DNA from: Bacteroidota bacterium
GTDB taxonomy: Bacteria > Bacteroidota > Bacteroidia > UBA4408
Direction of reading: 5' to 3'
Assembly: GCA_963169745.1 (NCBI GenBank)
Contig: CAUJCU010000017.1
Coordinates: forward strand, 186,001 to 250,000
Length of the DNA stretch: 64,000 nucleotides
Below the pieces are notes generated by a model that did no database searches, had not been told where the DNA came from, and worked only from the letters and a program-made list of their open reading frames with translations. The first letter of the stretch is position 1. Every line of letters starts with the position of its first letter. Both the position numbers and the translations under genes were made by a program. Positions 34,671-44,195 of the stretch are shown in pieces.

Positions 34671-35375
34671 ATGATTTATAAATTCAGGGTACTTTTTGAA
34701 GATTACGATGATGTTTACAGAGATATTGAAATTAAAACCATTCAAACTTTTGAAGAACTTAAAAATACAATTTTAAGTGCTGTTGGTTTTGACCATCATC
34801 ATGACTATACTTTTTATGTAAGTGATGATTTTTGGCGCAAAGGTCGTGAAATTAATAAGAAAAAAGATGGGACTGATGCTAACATGGCTAAGCGCTTTAT
34901 TTGTGATTTTGTAGATGACCCCCATCAAAAATTTTTATTTTTTTATGATGCTAATGCTCAATGGTCGTTTCAAATAGAGCTTATTAAAATATCACAAGAA
35001 GATGCAAAAGCGATTTATCCTAATTGTGTTAAAAGCTCAGGAACTGCACCTAAACAATACAAGATTGTTCATACCCCATCTATCCGATTGGATGATGAAG
35101 ATAATCCGGTTAAAGAGCGCAGAGGGAGAAAGCCCGGTGTAAAAAAGGAGGCTGTTGTTGATGAGGATATTGATACAGAAGACCTAATAGAAGAGGAAGA
35201 AACAGAACAAGAAGAGGAGCGAAATTTCGTTGATGAAGAAGATATGGAAGAAGGCTATCATGATGAAAAAGGTGATGATGAAGATGATTTCTCAAACAAT
35301 GATGATGAAGATTTTGACCCCAATTACGGTGATGGTGATGAAGATTCGTACTCAAGAGCATCTGACGATTATTAA
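34671..35375 (+). CDS. IS1096 passenger TnpR-like (plasmid pRiA4b ORF-3) protein with acidic tail
   Basis: 234 residues. The N-terminal 130 match the pRiA4b ORF-3 type domain: MIYKFRVLFEDYDDVYRDIEI, then FDHHHDYTFYVSDDFWRKGRE and KFLFFYDANAQWSFQIEL. The last 80 residues are strongly acidic (many Glu and Asp, for example EEEETEQEEERNFVDEEDMEE), with a basic patch RRGRKPGVKK before them that resembles an AT-hook. The name derives from a passenger gene of a transposon, but here no transposase is near; a chromosomal housekeeping use is likely. Miner detail: the stop is 14 bases before the miaA start. The function is unknown. Confidence 0.75.
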   Translation: MIYKFRVLFEDYDDVYRDIEIKTIQTFEELKNTILSAVGFDHHHDYTFYVSDDFWRKGREINKKKDGTDANMAKRFICDFVDDPHQKFLFFYDANAQWSFQIELIKISQEDAKAIYPNCVKSSGTAPKQYKIVHTPSIRLDDEDNPVKERRGRKPGVKKEAVVDEDIDTEDLIEEEETEQEEERNFVDEEDMEEGYHDEKGDDEDDFSNNDDEDFDPNYGDGDEDSYSRASDDY

Positions 35376-35389
35376 ATACCACTCCTGTC

Positions 35390-36313
35390 ATGCAAAATAC
35401 GCTTATTGTTATTGCAGGGCCAACCGCTGTCGGAAAAACAGACTTGAGTATTGAAATTGCTCAAAAACTGGATACCGAAATTATTTCTGCTGATTCAAGA
35501 CAAATATACCGGGAGCTTACCATAGGAACAGCCAAGCCCGATACGTTACAATTAAGTTTATGCACGCATCACTTAGTTAACCATAAAAGTATTTATCATG
35601 ATTATACGGCTGCACAATATGGCCGAGATGCACAAGAAATTTTGGTTCGATTGTTTCACACAAAACCACAAGTAATTTTATGTGGAGGGTCAGGTTTGTA
35701 TATTGATGCATTATGTCAGGGATTTGACAACTTACCTGAATCAAATACTCAAATACGTAATGAGTTTGCTGCCATCTATAAACATAATGGTTTAAAAGCA
35801 CTTCAAGAATTGCTGGTACAAGTTGATTATGATTATTCGAAAAAGGTTGATATGAATAACCCACATCGCATAATTAGAGCCTTAGAAGTAAACAAAATCA
35901 GTGGCCATAATATGGCTTTTTTTCAAAAAGGAAATATGAAGCTAACCTCCTACTCTATTCTATATATTTGCGTAAATTTAGAGCGAAAAATACTTTACGA
36001 AAGAATTAATCAGCGGGTTGATAAAATGATTTCCGAAGGGCTTGAAGATGAAGCTTTAGCTTACTATCATCTTCGTAACTTAAATAGTTTGCAAACCGTT
36101 GGCTATAAAGAATTTTTTGACTACTTTGAGGGGAAAACAAGTTATGATGAGGCTGTAGAGAAAATAAAACAAAATACCCGGAATTACGCCAAACGACAAC
36201 TAACTTGGTTTAGGCGAAACAAAGCCTACCAGTGGTTCGATATAGAAAGTCAAAAAGAACAACTTTGGGCCTATATCTATAAAAATATTGAATTGAGTTC
36301 GTACAAGAATTAA
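35390..36313 (+). CDS. miaA: tRNA dimethylallyltransferase
   Basis: 307-residue enzyme that transfers a dimethylallyl group to A37 of tRNAs reading UNN codons. The P-loop GPTAVGKTDLS is at residues 10-20, the family's ISADSRQIYRELTIGTAKP follows at about 34-52, and LCGGSGLYIDALCQGFDNLP is at about 99-118, with RQLTWFRRN near residue 262. Length is normal. It starts 14 bases after the upstream gene and is likely co-transcribed with it. The later modification enzyme MiaE is also encoded in this window at 56149. Confidence 0.97.
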   Translation: MQNTLIVIAGPTAVGKTDLSIEIAQKLDTEIISADSRQIYRELTIGTAKPDTLQLSLCTHHLVNHKSIYHDYTAAQYGRDAQEILVRLFHTKPQVILCGGSGLYIDALCQGFDNLPESNTQIRNEFAAIYKHNGLKALQELLVQVDYDYSKKVDMNNPHRIIRALEVNKISGHNMAFFQKGNMKLTSYSILYICVNLERKILYERINQRVDKMISEGLEDEALAYYHLRNLNSLQTVGYKEFFDYFEGKTSYDEAVEKIKQNTRNYAKRQLTWFRRNKAYQWFDIESQKEQLWAYIYKNIELSSYKN

Positions 36314-36464
36314 TCTATTCAATTATTTTATATAGTTTAATTTCAATTAAGTGTACTTTTTGATTGAGTAAAAAAAATAATTATGATTTGATTTTTACTT
36401 TTTAATTCAATTTTATCCTATTCATTTCTATTCTCATTATATTTGATTGATTAAACTTTACAAA

Positions 36465-38714
36465 ATGAAAAATATACTTTCCAAAATATTCCTTTGTATT
36501 TTGTTATATACTGCTGTTCAAGCTCAGCAAAGAGTGGCTACTCTTTCTGCAACAGCAAAACAATATTTGTATTCACAACAAATAAAAAAAGCCCCACACC
36601 AACTTGCTACACGTTATGTTTATTATAAAGACTCACAAAACCAGGTCTATGTCAACACTATTTTTAAAGTAAACAACCAAATTAACGAAGGGCAGCTTAA
36701 ACAACAAAATGTGATAACCGGAATCAAATCCAATGATATATGGACTGCCAAAGTTCCTATTTCACATTTTCAACAATTTATTAAAAACACAGGAATAGAA
36801 TACATTGATATGGACCAACCCGCTTATCCAGAGTTGGATACAGCTCGCAGATTAACTCGTGTAGATTCGGTACACCAAGGAATATATCTACCTCAAGCTT
36901 ATTCTGGAAAAAATGTAGTAGTAGGAATTGTTGATGCCGGTTTTGATTATACCCATACTACTTTTTTTGATACCAGTTTAACCCATTACAGAATTAAAAG
37001 AGCTTGGGAACAAAAAAACAGCAATGGTCCTGCTCCGGCAAATTTTGGTTATGGAACTGAATATTCAGATTCTGCCGCTATTTGGAATAAATATTACGAC
37101 ATTATTAATGCAACACATGGCACACACGTTATGGGAATTGCCGGTGGTTCGGGAGGCGGAAGCAGCATTGACAATAAAAGGTATAGAGGTATGGCCTTTG
37201 AAAGTGATTTGGTTACTGTTGCCATATACCCAACACCTGATTATTGGCTCAATACCGGAATGGTGGATATGCTAGATGGGATTAAATATGTTTTTGATTA
37301 TGCCACAAGTGTTAATAAACCTGCCGTTGCCAATTTAAGTTGGGGATGCCCCTTAGGACCTCGAGATGGCACATCTTTGTTCAGCCAAGCCTGTAACAGT
37401 ATTGTTGGTTCCGGAAAAATTTTTGTACTTTCTGGTGGCAATAACGGAAACAATAATATTCATTTAAAAAAGTCATTTACAACTACAGATACTATAGTAA
37501 ACACAATTTGTACATTTTCAACTTATTTGAGTGAGCAAAGAAACCAATTAGACGTTTGGGGCGAAGCAGGTAAAAGTTTTTGTATGTCGTTTAGCTTATA
37601 TAATGCCAATACTAAAACTGACAGTTCTTATACGGTATGCCTCGATGACAGCACTCACAATATTTTCCTGATAGGATCTAATGCCGACACTTGCTTTATA
37701 ACACTTACCACAGTATCGAGTGAATTTAATGGAAAGCCTCACATGTTGATTCAACTATACTCTCGCACAAACGATCGTTTAGCTATAAGCATTAAAGCTG
37801 CTGAAGGAACCGTTAATATGTGGCAAGGTATTGTAGTAAACACCTCTGGTTATTATGGAACATTCACAAAATATAGTTATAGTTGGGCGGTTAACGGTGA
37901 CAGTCAAATGACTTGTGGCGATTTAGTAAGCACTTCAGAAGCACTTGCAGTAGCGGCTTATAATAGCAAGCCTAGTTTTACTAATATATCGGGGCAAAGT
38001 TTAACCTATAATGGATATCCCAAAGGTGCCATATCTGCATTTAGCAGCAAAGGGCCCACTGCTGATGGGCGAATTAAACCCGATATTGCAGGACCAGGCT
38101 TGGCTTTAGCATCGTCTATAAGTTCTTTAGATTCTACATATTATATTGGGGGCGATGATTATAGTTCTGTAATTACAAGTGCCACTTCACCGTTTAACGG
38201 AATTTCATACAGCTATGCAGTTGCCGCAGGTACTTCTATGTCGAGCCCTTCGGTAAGTGGTATTGTAGCACTTCTGCTTCAGGCTGATTCGAGTTTAACA
38301 CCGGCACAGGTTAAATCGCTATTGTTTACAACAGCAATTCAAGATTCTAAAACTGGTGTAATTCCGCCCGGAGGAAGTAACACATGGGGCTTTGGTAAAG
38401 TAAACGCTTATAGAGCAATGGCAAAATTATTAGGTGTATTATCCGTTAAAAATCAAAGTTCTAAATTGGCTTGCTCAGTTTTTCCCAATCCCGGAAATGG
38501 CAATTACCATTTGGAACTATATACCCCAAGTGATGATAACCTAACGATTACGATTAGTACTTTAAACGGACAAGTCATAAAACAATGGAATGAGGATTGT
38601 TATTTTGGTGTGAATATGATTCCATTTAACTTGAACACTTCTGCTAAAGGAATTTACTTTTTGACAATTCAAGGAAAAGATACGTTTAAAAGCATAAAAT
38701 TAATTCGAGAATAA
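36465..38714 (+). CDS. Secreted subtilase (S8) with T9SS sorting domain
   Basis: 749-residue exported serine protease. The signal peptide (LCILLYTAVQAQ) is followed by a prodomain-like region to about 140 residues, then the catalytic domain with Asp in VVVGIVDAGFDYTHT, His in THGTHVMGIAGG and Ser in AAGTSMSSPSVSG. A beta-rich insert of about 200 residues lies between His and Ser. The end is a T9SS type A sorting domain (VFPNPGNGNYHLEL; GIYFLTIQGKDTFKSIKLI). I chose the Met at 36465 because it begins the signal peptide; the frame from 36447 adds MIKLYK. It is a surface or extracellular peptidase. Confidence 0.93.
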   Translation: MKNILSKIFLCILLYTAVQAQQRVATLSATAKQYLYSQQIKKAPHQLATRYVYYKDSQNQVYVNTIFKVNNQINEGQLKQQNVITGIKSNDIWTAKVPISHFQQFIKNTGIEYIDMDQPAYPELDTARRLTRVDSVHQGIYLPQAYSGKNVVVGIVDAGFDYTHTTFFDTSLTHYRIKRAWEQKNSNGPAPANFGYGTEYSDSAAIWNKYYDIINATHGTHVMGIAGGSGGGSSIDNKRYRGMAFESDLVTVAIYPTPDYWLNTGMVDMLDGIKYVFDYATSVNKPAVANLSWGCPLGPRDGTSLFSQACNSIVGSGKIFVLSGGNNGNNNIHLKKSFTTTDTIVNTICTFSTYLSEQRNQLDVWGEAGKSFCMSFSLYNANTKTDSSYTVCLDDSTHNIFLIGSNADTCFITLTTVSSEFNGKPHMLIQLYSRTNDRLAISIKAAEGTVNMWQGIVVNTSGYYGTFTKYSYSWAVNGDSQMTCGDLVSTSEALAVAAYNSKPSFTNISGQSLTYNGYPKGAISAFSSKGPTADGRIKPDIAGPGLALASSISSLDSTYYIGGDDYSSVITSATSPFNGISYSYAVAAGTSMSSPSVSGIVALLLQADSSLTPAQVKSLLFTTAIQDSKTGVIPPGGSNTWGFGKVNAYRAMAKLLGVLSVKNQSSKLACSVFPNPGNGNYHLELYTPSDDNLTITISTLNGQVIKQWNEDCYFGVNMIPFNLNTSAKGIYFLTIQGKDTFKSIKLIRE

Positions 38715-39070
38715 AAGAGTTAAAATGATCGCTATATAAGCATCTTTGGGGCTGTTATGTTTAGAAAATTAAACCATTAACATTTCAATAAAAAAAGAAA
38801 CCCCTTATAAGTTAAACTTCAAATTGCCAACTGATAAATACGGCAAAGAGCTTCAGACATAAAGTTTTTAGTTACTTATTATGTGTTCTAAAAGTTAAAA
38901 AAAACTTGAGTAATAGTTTATTCTAGATGGAAACGCACACATCATTTTCCATTAAACACTATTATGAATGTGTATTTACAGCTTCAAAAAAGGGTACAAC
39001 AATCTGTGGTAAAGTTAAAGTAAAACTAAAACACAGAAATTAAAAATATTACAGCCTCCTAAATAAAGGA
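38715..39070. other. Gene-free stretch between convergent subtilase and sucC
   Basis: About 355 AT-rich bases in which both flanking genes end. I see no gene, remnant or convincing terminator hairpin. Confidence 0.4.
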
Positions 39071-40282
39071 TTAAGCCAATACTTTCTTAACCAAATCAGC
39101 TGCTTCTTGCAACTGTATCGCAGAATAAACTTTAAGGCCTGATTGGTCTATAATAGATTTTGCTTCTTCGGCATTAGTGCCCTGTAATCGAACAATAATA
39201 GGCACCTTAATGTTGCCCATATTTTTGTATGCATCAACAATTCCTTGTGCTACACGGTCGCAACGTACAATACCACCAAAAATATTAACCAAAATAGCTT
39301 TCACATTAGGGTCTTTTAAAATAATGCGAAATGCTTGCTCTACTCTTTGAGCATTAGCCGTACCTCCTACATCAAGGAAATTTGCAGGCTCGCCACCACT
39401 TAGCTTAATGATATCCATAGTGGCCATTGCCAGTCCGGCACCGTTAACCATGCACCCCACATTTCCGTCCAGCTTTACATAGTTCAAATTGTGTTCCCCA
39501 GCCTCCACTTCAGTAGCATCTTCTTCTGAAATATCACGTAGTGCCGCTAAATCAGGATGTCTAAACAAAGCATTTTCATCAAGGTTTACCTTAGAGTCAA
39601 CAGCAATTATTTTGTTATCTGATGTTTTTAAAACCGGATTAATTTCAAACATTGCAGCATCTATGCTGTCATAGGCCTTGTACAATGCTGTTACAAAGCG
39701 TACCATTTCTTTATGTGCAGTTCCTTCTAAACCTAAGTTAAATGCAACTTTACGAGCCTGAAAAGCTTGTAACCCAACTTTAGGGTCAATTTCTTCTTTG
39801 TGTATTAGATGTGGGGTATTGTGTGCCACCTCTTCAATATCCATACCTCCCTCGGTGCTGTACATAATAATATTACGCCCTGTGTTTCTATTTAACAAAA
39901 CACTTATGTAAAATTCTTTAGGCTGTGACTCTCCGGGATAATAAACATCTTGAGAAACCAATACTTTATTTACTTTTTTACCCGCCTCTCCAGTTTGAAT
40001 TGTTACCAATACATTTCCTAGAATATTGGTTGAGATATTTTTTACATCATCTAAAGATTTAGCCAAAGCCACGCCTCTTTGTTCTGTTCCTTTAATTTTT
40101 CCTTTTCCTCGTCCTCCGGCATGTATCTGAGATTTTATTACCCACCATCCTGTTCCGGTTTGTTTTTGTAATTCTTGAGCGGCTTTTACAGCGTTCTCGG
40201 GAGTATCAGCTACTATCCCTTCTTGAATAGCTACTCCAAATGATTTAAGAACTTCTTTTCCTTGATATTCGTGTATGTTCAT
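39071..40282 (-). CDS. sucC: Succinyl-CoA synthetase beta subunit (ADP-forming)
   Basis: 403-residue subunit of the TCA-cycle enzyme that makes succinate and ATP or GTP from succinyl-CoA. Signatures are MNIHEYQGKEVLKSFGV at the start, SQIHAGGRGKGKIKG in the ATP-grasp domain, NGAGLAMATMDIIKLSGGEPANFLDVGG, and FGGIVRCDRVAQGI at about 340. I chose the Met at 40282, where the family starts; the frame from 40303 adds seven residues. A perfect promoter lies upstream. The alpha subunit gene sucD is not adjacent, which is unusual, as many bacteria keep sucCD together. Confidence 0.97.
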   Translation of the reverse strand: MNIHEYQGKEVLKSFGVAIQEGIVADTPENAVKAAQELQKQTGTGWWVIKSQIHAGGRGKGKIKGTEQRGVALAKSLDDVKNISTNILGNVLVTIQTGEAGKKVNKVLVSQDVYYPGESQPKEFYISVLLNRNTGRNIIMYSTEGGMDIEEVAHNTPHLIHKEEIDPKVGLQAFQARKVAFNLGLEGTAHKEMVRFVTALYKAYDSIDAAMFEINPVLKTSDNKIIAVDSKVNLDENALFRHPDLAALRDISEEDATEVEAGEHNLNYVKLDGNVGCMVNGAGLAMATMDIIKLSGGEPANFLDVGGTANAQRVEQAFRIILKDPNVKAILVNIFGGIVRCDRVAQGIVDAYKNMGNIKVPIIVRLQGTNAEEAKSIIDQSGLKVYSAIQLQEAADLVKKVLA

Positions 40283-40300
40283 TTTTAAAAAATTATTTTT

Positions 40301-40331
40301 CAAAAGTAGCGTATTTTCGCATACCTACAAA
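40301..40331 (-). promoter_or_regulatory. Promoter of sucC
   Basis: On the minus strand: TTTG (40331-40328), a 19-bp spacer and TACTTTTG (40308-40301). It matches the Bacteroidota consensus exactly and leaves a leader of roughly 12 bases. Confidence 0.8.
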
Positions 40332-40350
40332 GGTGTAACATATAAAATAA

Positions 40351-41592
40351 TTAACTTTTTTCTTCCCAAACAGCAGCCAAATGCACAATAGTATCAACAG
40401 CATGGTGTATATCTTTAACACTTACCCACTCTAGCTTACTGTGAAAAGCATGTTCGCCAGCAAAAATATTGGGGCAAGGCAGTCCCATAAATGAAAGTCG
40501 AGAACCATCAGTACCCCCTCTTATACTGGTTTGTACAGGAGTTAACCCTGCACGTTTTACAGCTTCAACAGCATAATTTGTAACCTGCGGATGATGTTGT
40601 AAGACCTCTTTCATATTACGGTATTGTTCTATGACTTTTAAATCGTATTTGGCTCCCGGGTAGTTCATTATTACTTGCTTAACAATGTTTTCGAGGTAGT
40701 TTTCGTGTTCTTTCAAAAGAGCAACTTCAAAATCTCTGATTATAAAATTAATTTCTGATTTTTCAATTTGCCCATTTATGCTTGTAGGATGTATGAAGCC
40801 TTGCTTTCCCTCAGTAGATTCGGGCGAAAGTTTTGTTACTGGAAGAGCGTGTATGATAGCTGCAGCAATTTTTAACGCATTTTGCATTTTGTTTTTAGCA
40901 AAGCCAGGATGTGTACTTACACCATGTATGGTTAACTTTACAGCATCAGCGCTAAAGGTTTCATCTTCAATATGGCCGGTAGTTTCTCCGTCTATGGTAT
41001 AGGCATAATCGGCCGCTAATTTCTTTAGATTTACATGATTTACCCCGCGACCAATTTCTTCGTCAGGCGTAAATAAAATTTTAATCGTTCCATGTTTTAT
41101 TTCCGGATGGTTTACGAGTTGATATACCGCATCCATAATTTCAGCAACTCCTGCCTTATTATCTGCACCCAAAAGTGTAGTTCCGTCTGATGTAATGATG
41201 TCACTTCCAATTTGGTTTAACAACTCCGGATGTTCACTTGTTTTAATTATTTGGGAAGCATCATCGGGAAGTACAATATCATACCCTGTATAATTAAAAT
41301 GAATAACCGGTTTTACATTTTTTCCGCTGCAATCAGGCGATGTATCAACATGTGAGCAAAAACAGATTGTAGGAACTTTTTTACTTGAATTTGAGGGAAG
41401 AGTAGCATAAACATACCCAAATTCATCAAGGTGTGCATCATCTAAGCCCATTTCAAGGAGTTCACTAACTAATAATTTACTCAAATCTTTTTGTTTTAGT
41501 GTAGAAGGCACTGTGTCTGATTCGGGGTCAGATTGTGTATCAATCTTTACATAGCGTAAAAATCTTTCAACGGCAGTATATTGAAATTTCAT
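40351..41592 (-). CDS. pepT: Peptidase T (tripeptide aminopeptidase)
   Basis: 413-residue cytoplasmic M20B metallopeptidase that removes the N-terminal residue from tripeptides. Zinc ligands and catalytic residues are visible: FCSHVDTSPD near 82, TTLLGADNKAGVAEIMDAVY near 143, FTPDEEIGRGV with the catalytic Glu pair, and RGGTDGSRLSFMGLPCPN then HSKLEWV near the end. Start codon lies 3 bases after the stop of the M1 aminopeptidase gene, so both are almost certainly co-transcribed. No signal peptide. Confidence 0.96.
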   Translation of the reverse strand: MKFQYTAVERFLRYVKIDTQSDPESDTVPSTLKQKDLSKLLVSELLEMGLDDAHLDEFGYVYATLPSNSSKKVPTICFCSHVDTSPDCSGKNVKPVIHFNYTGYDIVLPDDASQIIKTSEHPELLNQIGSDIITSDGTTLLGADNKAGVAEIMDAVYQLVNHPEIKHGTIKILFTPDEEIGRGVNHVNLKKLAADYAYTIDGETTGHIEDETFSADAVKLTIHGVSTHPGFAKNKMQNALKIAAAIIHALPVTKLSPESTEGKQGFIHPTSINGQIEKSEINFIIRDFEVALLKEHENYLENIVKQVIMNYPGAKYDLKVIEQYRNMKEVLQHHPQVTNYAVEAVKRAGLTPVQTSIRGGTDGSRLSFMGLPCPNIFAGEHAFHSKLEWVSVKDIHHAVDTIVHLAAVWEEKS

Positions 41593-41595
41593 ATT

Positions 41596-44010
41596 TTATT
41601 TATTGATGATCACTTTTTGGGTCGTGTGGTTGTATCCGTCATTAAAATCAAAGAAATAAATGCCATTTCTTAAATATTTTATGTCTAAAGAATAGTTTTC
41701 TTTTCGTTGAGCAATTTTATAATTTTTAATCCAACGACCTTGTGCATCATAAATATTACATTCGATGCTGTTATCTGAATTAGAAAAAGTTGAAAGATTA
41801 AGGTTTATAAAATCATGTGCCGGATTAGGTGTAATAATGATTTCATTATTTTTTTTTAGCTCTCTAATCTGTGAAAATCCTGCTTTCATACCAAATGTAT
41901 ATTCACCCTTTAAGATAGAGTCTAACTTTACTGTCCCAAACTTATCTGCTGTGTTACCAGCTTGCTTGGTATAATATAAATATTCTGACCATGACTCATT
42001 TGTTTTAGAGCGATACAACAAAACCAGACTGTCTTCATTAAAAGCACCTGTAAACAACATATTATCGAGGAATTGATTACTAGATGCAGAAGCGCTTCTT
42101 CCATCATAAATTACAGTAGCCGTAGCCTTAAAGCCCGAAGAAAAAATACCATCAATTTTATAAAAACGGTTGGGTGATAATACATATCCTTGATGGTTTC
42201 CATCTGGTGTTGCAAAGTTATGCGCAATAAATAAAAAGGTAGAATCGGTGTTGGCACTTACATTTACAGATACTTTTAAATCCTGAAAATTAACAACACC
42301 AGGGTTTTTTATTACTTTAAATTGTGAAACAGTAGCATCGCACAAAATAGCATCAACGTTAATTCCGGCAAAATCAGGATAAAAAGGAAGCATAACGTTT
42401 ACCATAGTATTTTGACCACTTACTAGCACTTTTACTTTCTCATTCTGAAAGTTATTGTTCATAAAGGATAGTTCTAAAGGTACATTATTAAAGAGACCGG
42501 GAGCCCCGGTAATCCTTTGACGAATAAATACATTCACACTGTAGCTGCCGGAAGTTCCACTTACTTGGATGGAGTCTATTGAAAACTGGGCATAGCCCGG
42601 GTTAAATACCCAATCGTGAAAGCAATCGCTTAAATCAAGTCCGCTCGAAGCCTCAAAATCCTGACGCATCATATCACTATCTACATTCTTAAAGGCATTT
42701 TTATTGGTATAGTATTTTACTGCATTAAAGAATAAGGAATCACCCATATAAGCTCTAATGTTATGTGCAACTGAAGCACCTTTTAAATAGACATGGTCGC
42801 CATACGTATATTCATGTGGAACACCGCTAACTGCCCTATATCCTGCTTCTTTAATATGTGCAAGTTGTAATATTTTAGCTTGATTAGAACGTAAAGCATT
42901 CTTATAAGCATTAGTTCCATAAACACTTTCCGTAAAAATATATGCTGCAAAACTTGCCCAACCTTCATTCAGCCACATATCTTCTGCCGTTTTGCATGTT
43001 ACCAAATCGCCAAACCAATGGTGTGCCAGTTCGTGCGCCATAAGATCGGCTTCATACAATGTACTACCGGATGTTACCGCTACTTTGGGGTAGGCAATAT
43101 TCGTAGCATGTTCCATAGCTCCTCCATTAAAGGGCACTAAAACATATCCAACTTTGCTCCAACGGTAAGGTCCAAAATGCTCCTCAAAAGCATTAAACGC
43201 ATTTTCTAAATTAACAAAGGAGTTTTTCATATTCGTAGTATCTGCCGGAACAGCAGCAAGTTCAACCGGAATATTTCCATTAATGCCCGAAAAATTTTGA
43301 TGTACGGTTGTATAGGCAGCAACAGCTACACAAGCTAAATAGCTGGGAATACTTTGCGTCATTTCCCAGTTCCAAGTAACCGTGCTATCGGGGTTCATTA
43401 TGGAGCCTGTCAGTAGTCCATTGCACACAGCTTTATGCGTGTTTTGTGTGCGTATAGAAAAACTATAAGTAGCGTGTTCTACAAAATTATCGAAACAAGG
43501 ATGCCACACACGACCATAAACATGTGGATCGGCAGAAAATCCGACACCTAAATTATAGGCATATCCGCTACTGAAACTAAAACCCCCAAAGCCACTTTGG
43601 TCAACTTGAGGAACACCATGGTAGGCTACCTGTACCGTAAGTGTATCGCCCATGTTATAAACCGCTCCTAAATTTATTTTTAGCAAGGTATCATTGTAGT
43701 TGAAGTTTAATGTGTTGGTGTTCAGTTTTACAGAATCAATGGTAAATTTTAGTAAGTCTAAATTTAAGGTAGTTATTCCATTTATTTTGGGCACTATTGT
43801 TACATTTGTATAACCACTAATAGGATGCGAAACAACACTTGTAATACTAAGGTTTATATGATAGTGCAAAACATCAATACTATCACTTCTCAAATTATGG
43901 TCAATATTATACGCAGTTGGTTGCATAACAGGTCCTGAAGCCCATGCGTAATAACTTAAGCTACAAAAAGCGATAAGACTAAAAATAAAGGGTAGTTTGA
44001 TTTTTTTCAT
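41596..44010 (-). CDS. Secreted M1 family aminopeptidase with T9SS sorting domain
   Basis: 804 residues. Signal peptide (FIFSLIAFCSLSYYAWAS), N-terminal beta domain, then the gluzincin core with the zinc site HELAHHWFGD near 330 and NEGWASF about 20 residues later, preceded by the exopeptidase GAMEH motif. The C-terminal 300 residues are beta-rich, and the end is a T9SS type A sorting domain (ITPNPAHDFINLNLS; GIYFFDFNDGYNHTTQKVII). It cleaves N-terminal residues from peptides outside the cell. The pepT gene follows at once, which suggests that imported products are finished by PepT. Confidence 0.94.
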   Translation of the reverse strand: MKKIKLPFIFSLIAFCSLSYYAWASGPVMQPTAYNIDHNLRSDSIDVLHYHINLSITSVVSHPISGYTNVTIVPKINGITTLNLDLLKFTIDSVKLNTNTLNFNYNDTLLKINLGAVYNMGDTLTVQVAYHGVPQVDQSGFGGFSFSSGYAYNLGVGFSADPHVYGRVWHPCFDNFVEHATYSFSIRTQNTHKAVCNGLLTGSIMNPDSTVTWNWEMTQSIPSYLACVAVAAYTTVHQNFSGINGNIPVELAAVPADTTNMKNSFVNLENAFNAFEEHFGPYRWSKVGYVLVPFNGGAMEHATNIAYPKVAVTSGSTLYEADLMAHELAHHWFGDLVTCKTAEDMWLNEGWASFAAYIFTESVYGTNAYKNALRSNQAKILQLAHIKEAGYRAVSGVPHEYTYGDHVYLKGASVAHNIRAYMGDSLFFNAVKYYTNKNAFKNVDSDMMRQDFEASSGLDLSDCFHDWVFNPGYAQFSIDSIQVSGTSGSYSVNVFIRQRITGAPGLFNNVPLELSFMNNNFQNEKVKVLVSGQNTMVNVMLPFYPDFAGINVDAILCDATVSQFKVIKNPGVVNFQDLKVSVNVSANTDSTFLFIAHNFATPDGNHQGYVLSPNRFYKIDGIFSSGFKATATVIYDGRSASASSNQFLDNMLFTGAFNEDSLVLLYRSKTNESWSEYLYYTKQAGNTADKFGTVKLDSILKGEYTFGMKAGFSQIRELKKNNEIIITPNPAHDFINLNLSTFSNSDNSIECNIYDAQGRWIKNYKIAQRKENYSLDIKYLRNGIYFFDFNDGYNHTTQKVIINK

Positions 44011-44117
44011 AACTGAGATGCAATGTTTTTAAAATGCAAAAATGCTTATTTTTTTTGTTGTTTACTGTCTGATTATATTAAATATTGTATTAGTTTATAA
44101 ATTTGCGCTTTAAATAA

Positions 44118-44147
44118 TTGCACATAGCATTTAAAAAAATATATTTG
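44118..44147 (+). promoter_or_regulatory. Promoter of the PorT-like gene
   Basis: TTG at 44118-44120 and TATATTTG at 44140-44147 with exactly 19 bp between. The leader is about 42 bases. Confidence 0.78.
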
Positions 44148-44195
44148 CAGCATATTCTTTTGTATAAATTTTGACAAACAAATAACCTACTCATT

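Noticed and set aside
34671-35375. TnpR resolvase
   Set aside because: The family name refers to a passenger gene of IS1096; there is no serine recombinase motif in the protein.
35110-35391. Minus-strand His-rich frame opposite the acidic tail
   Set aside because: His/Leu runs are the complement of GAT/GAA repeats encoding Asp/Glu on the plus strand; not a protein in its own right.
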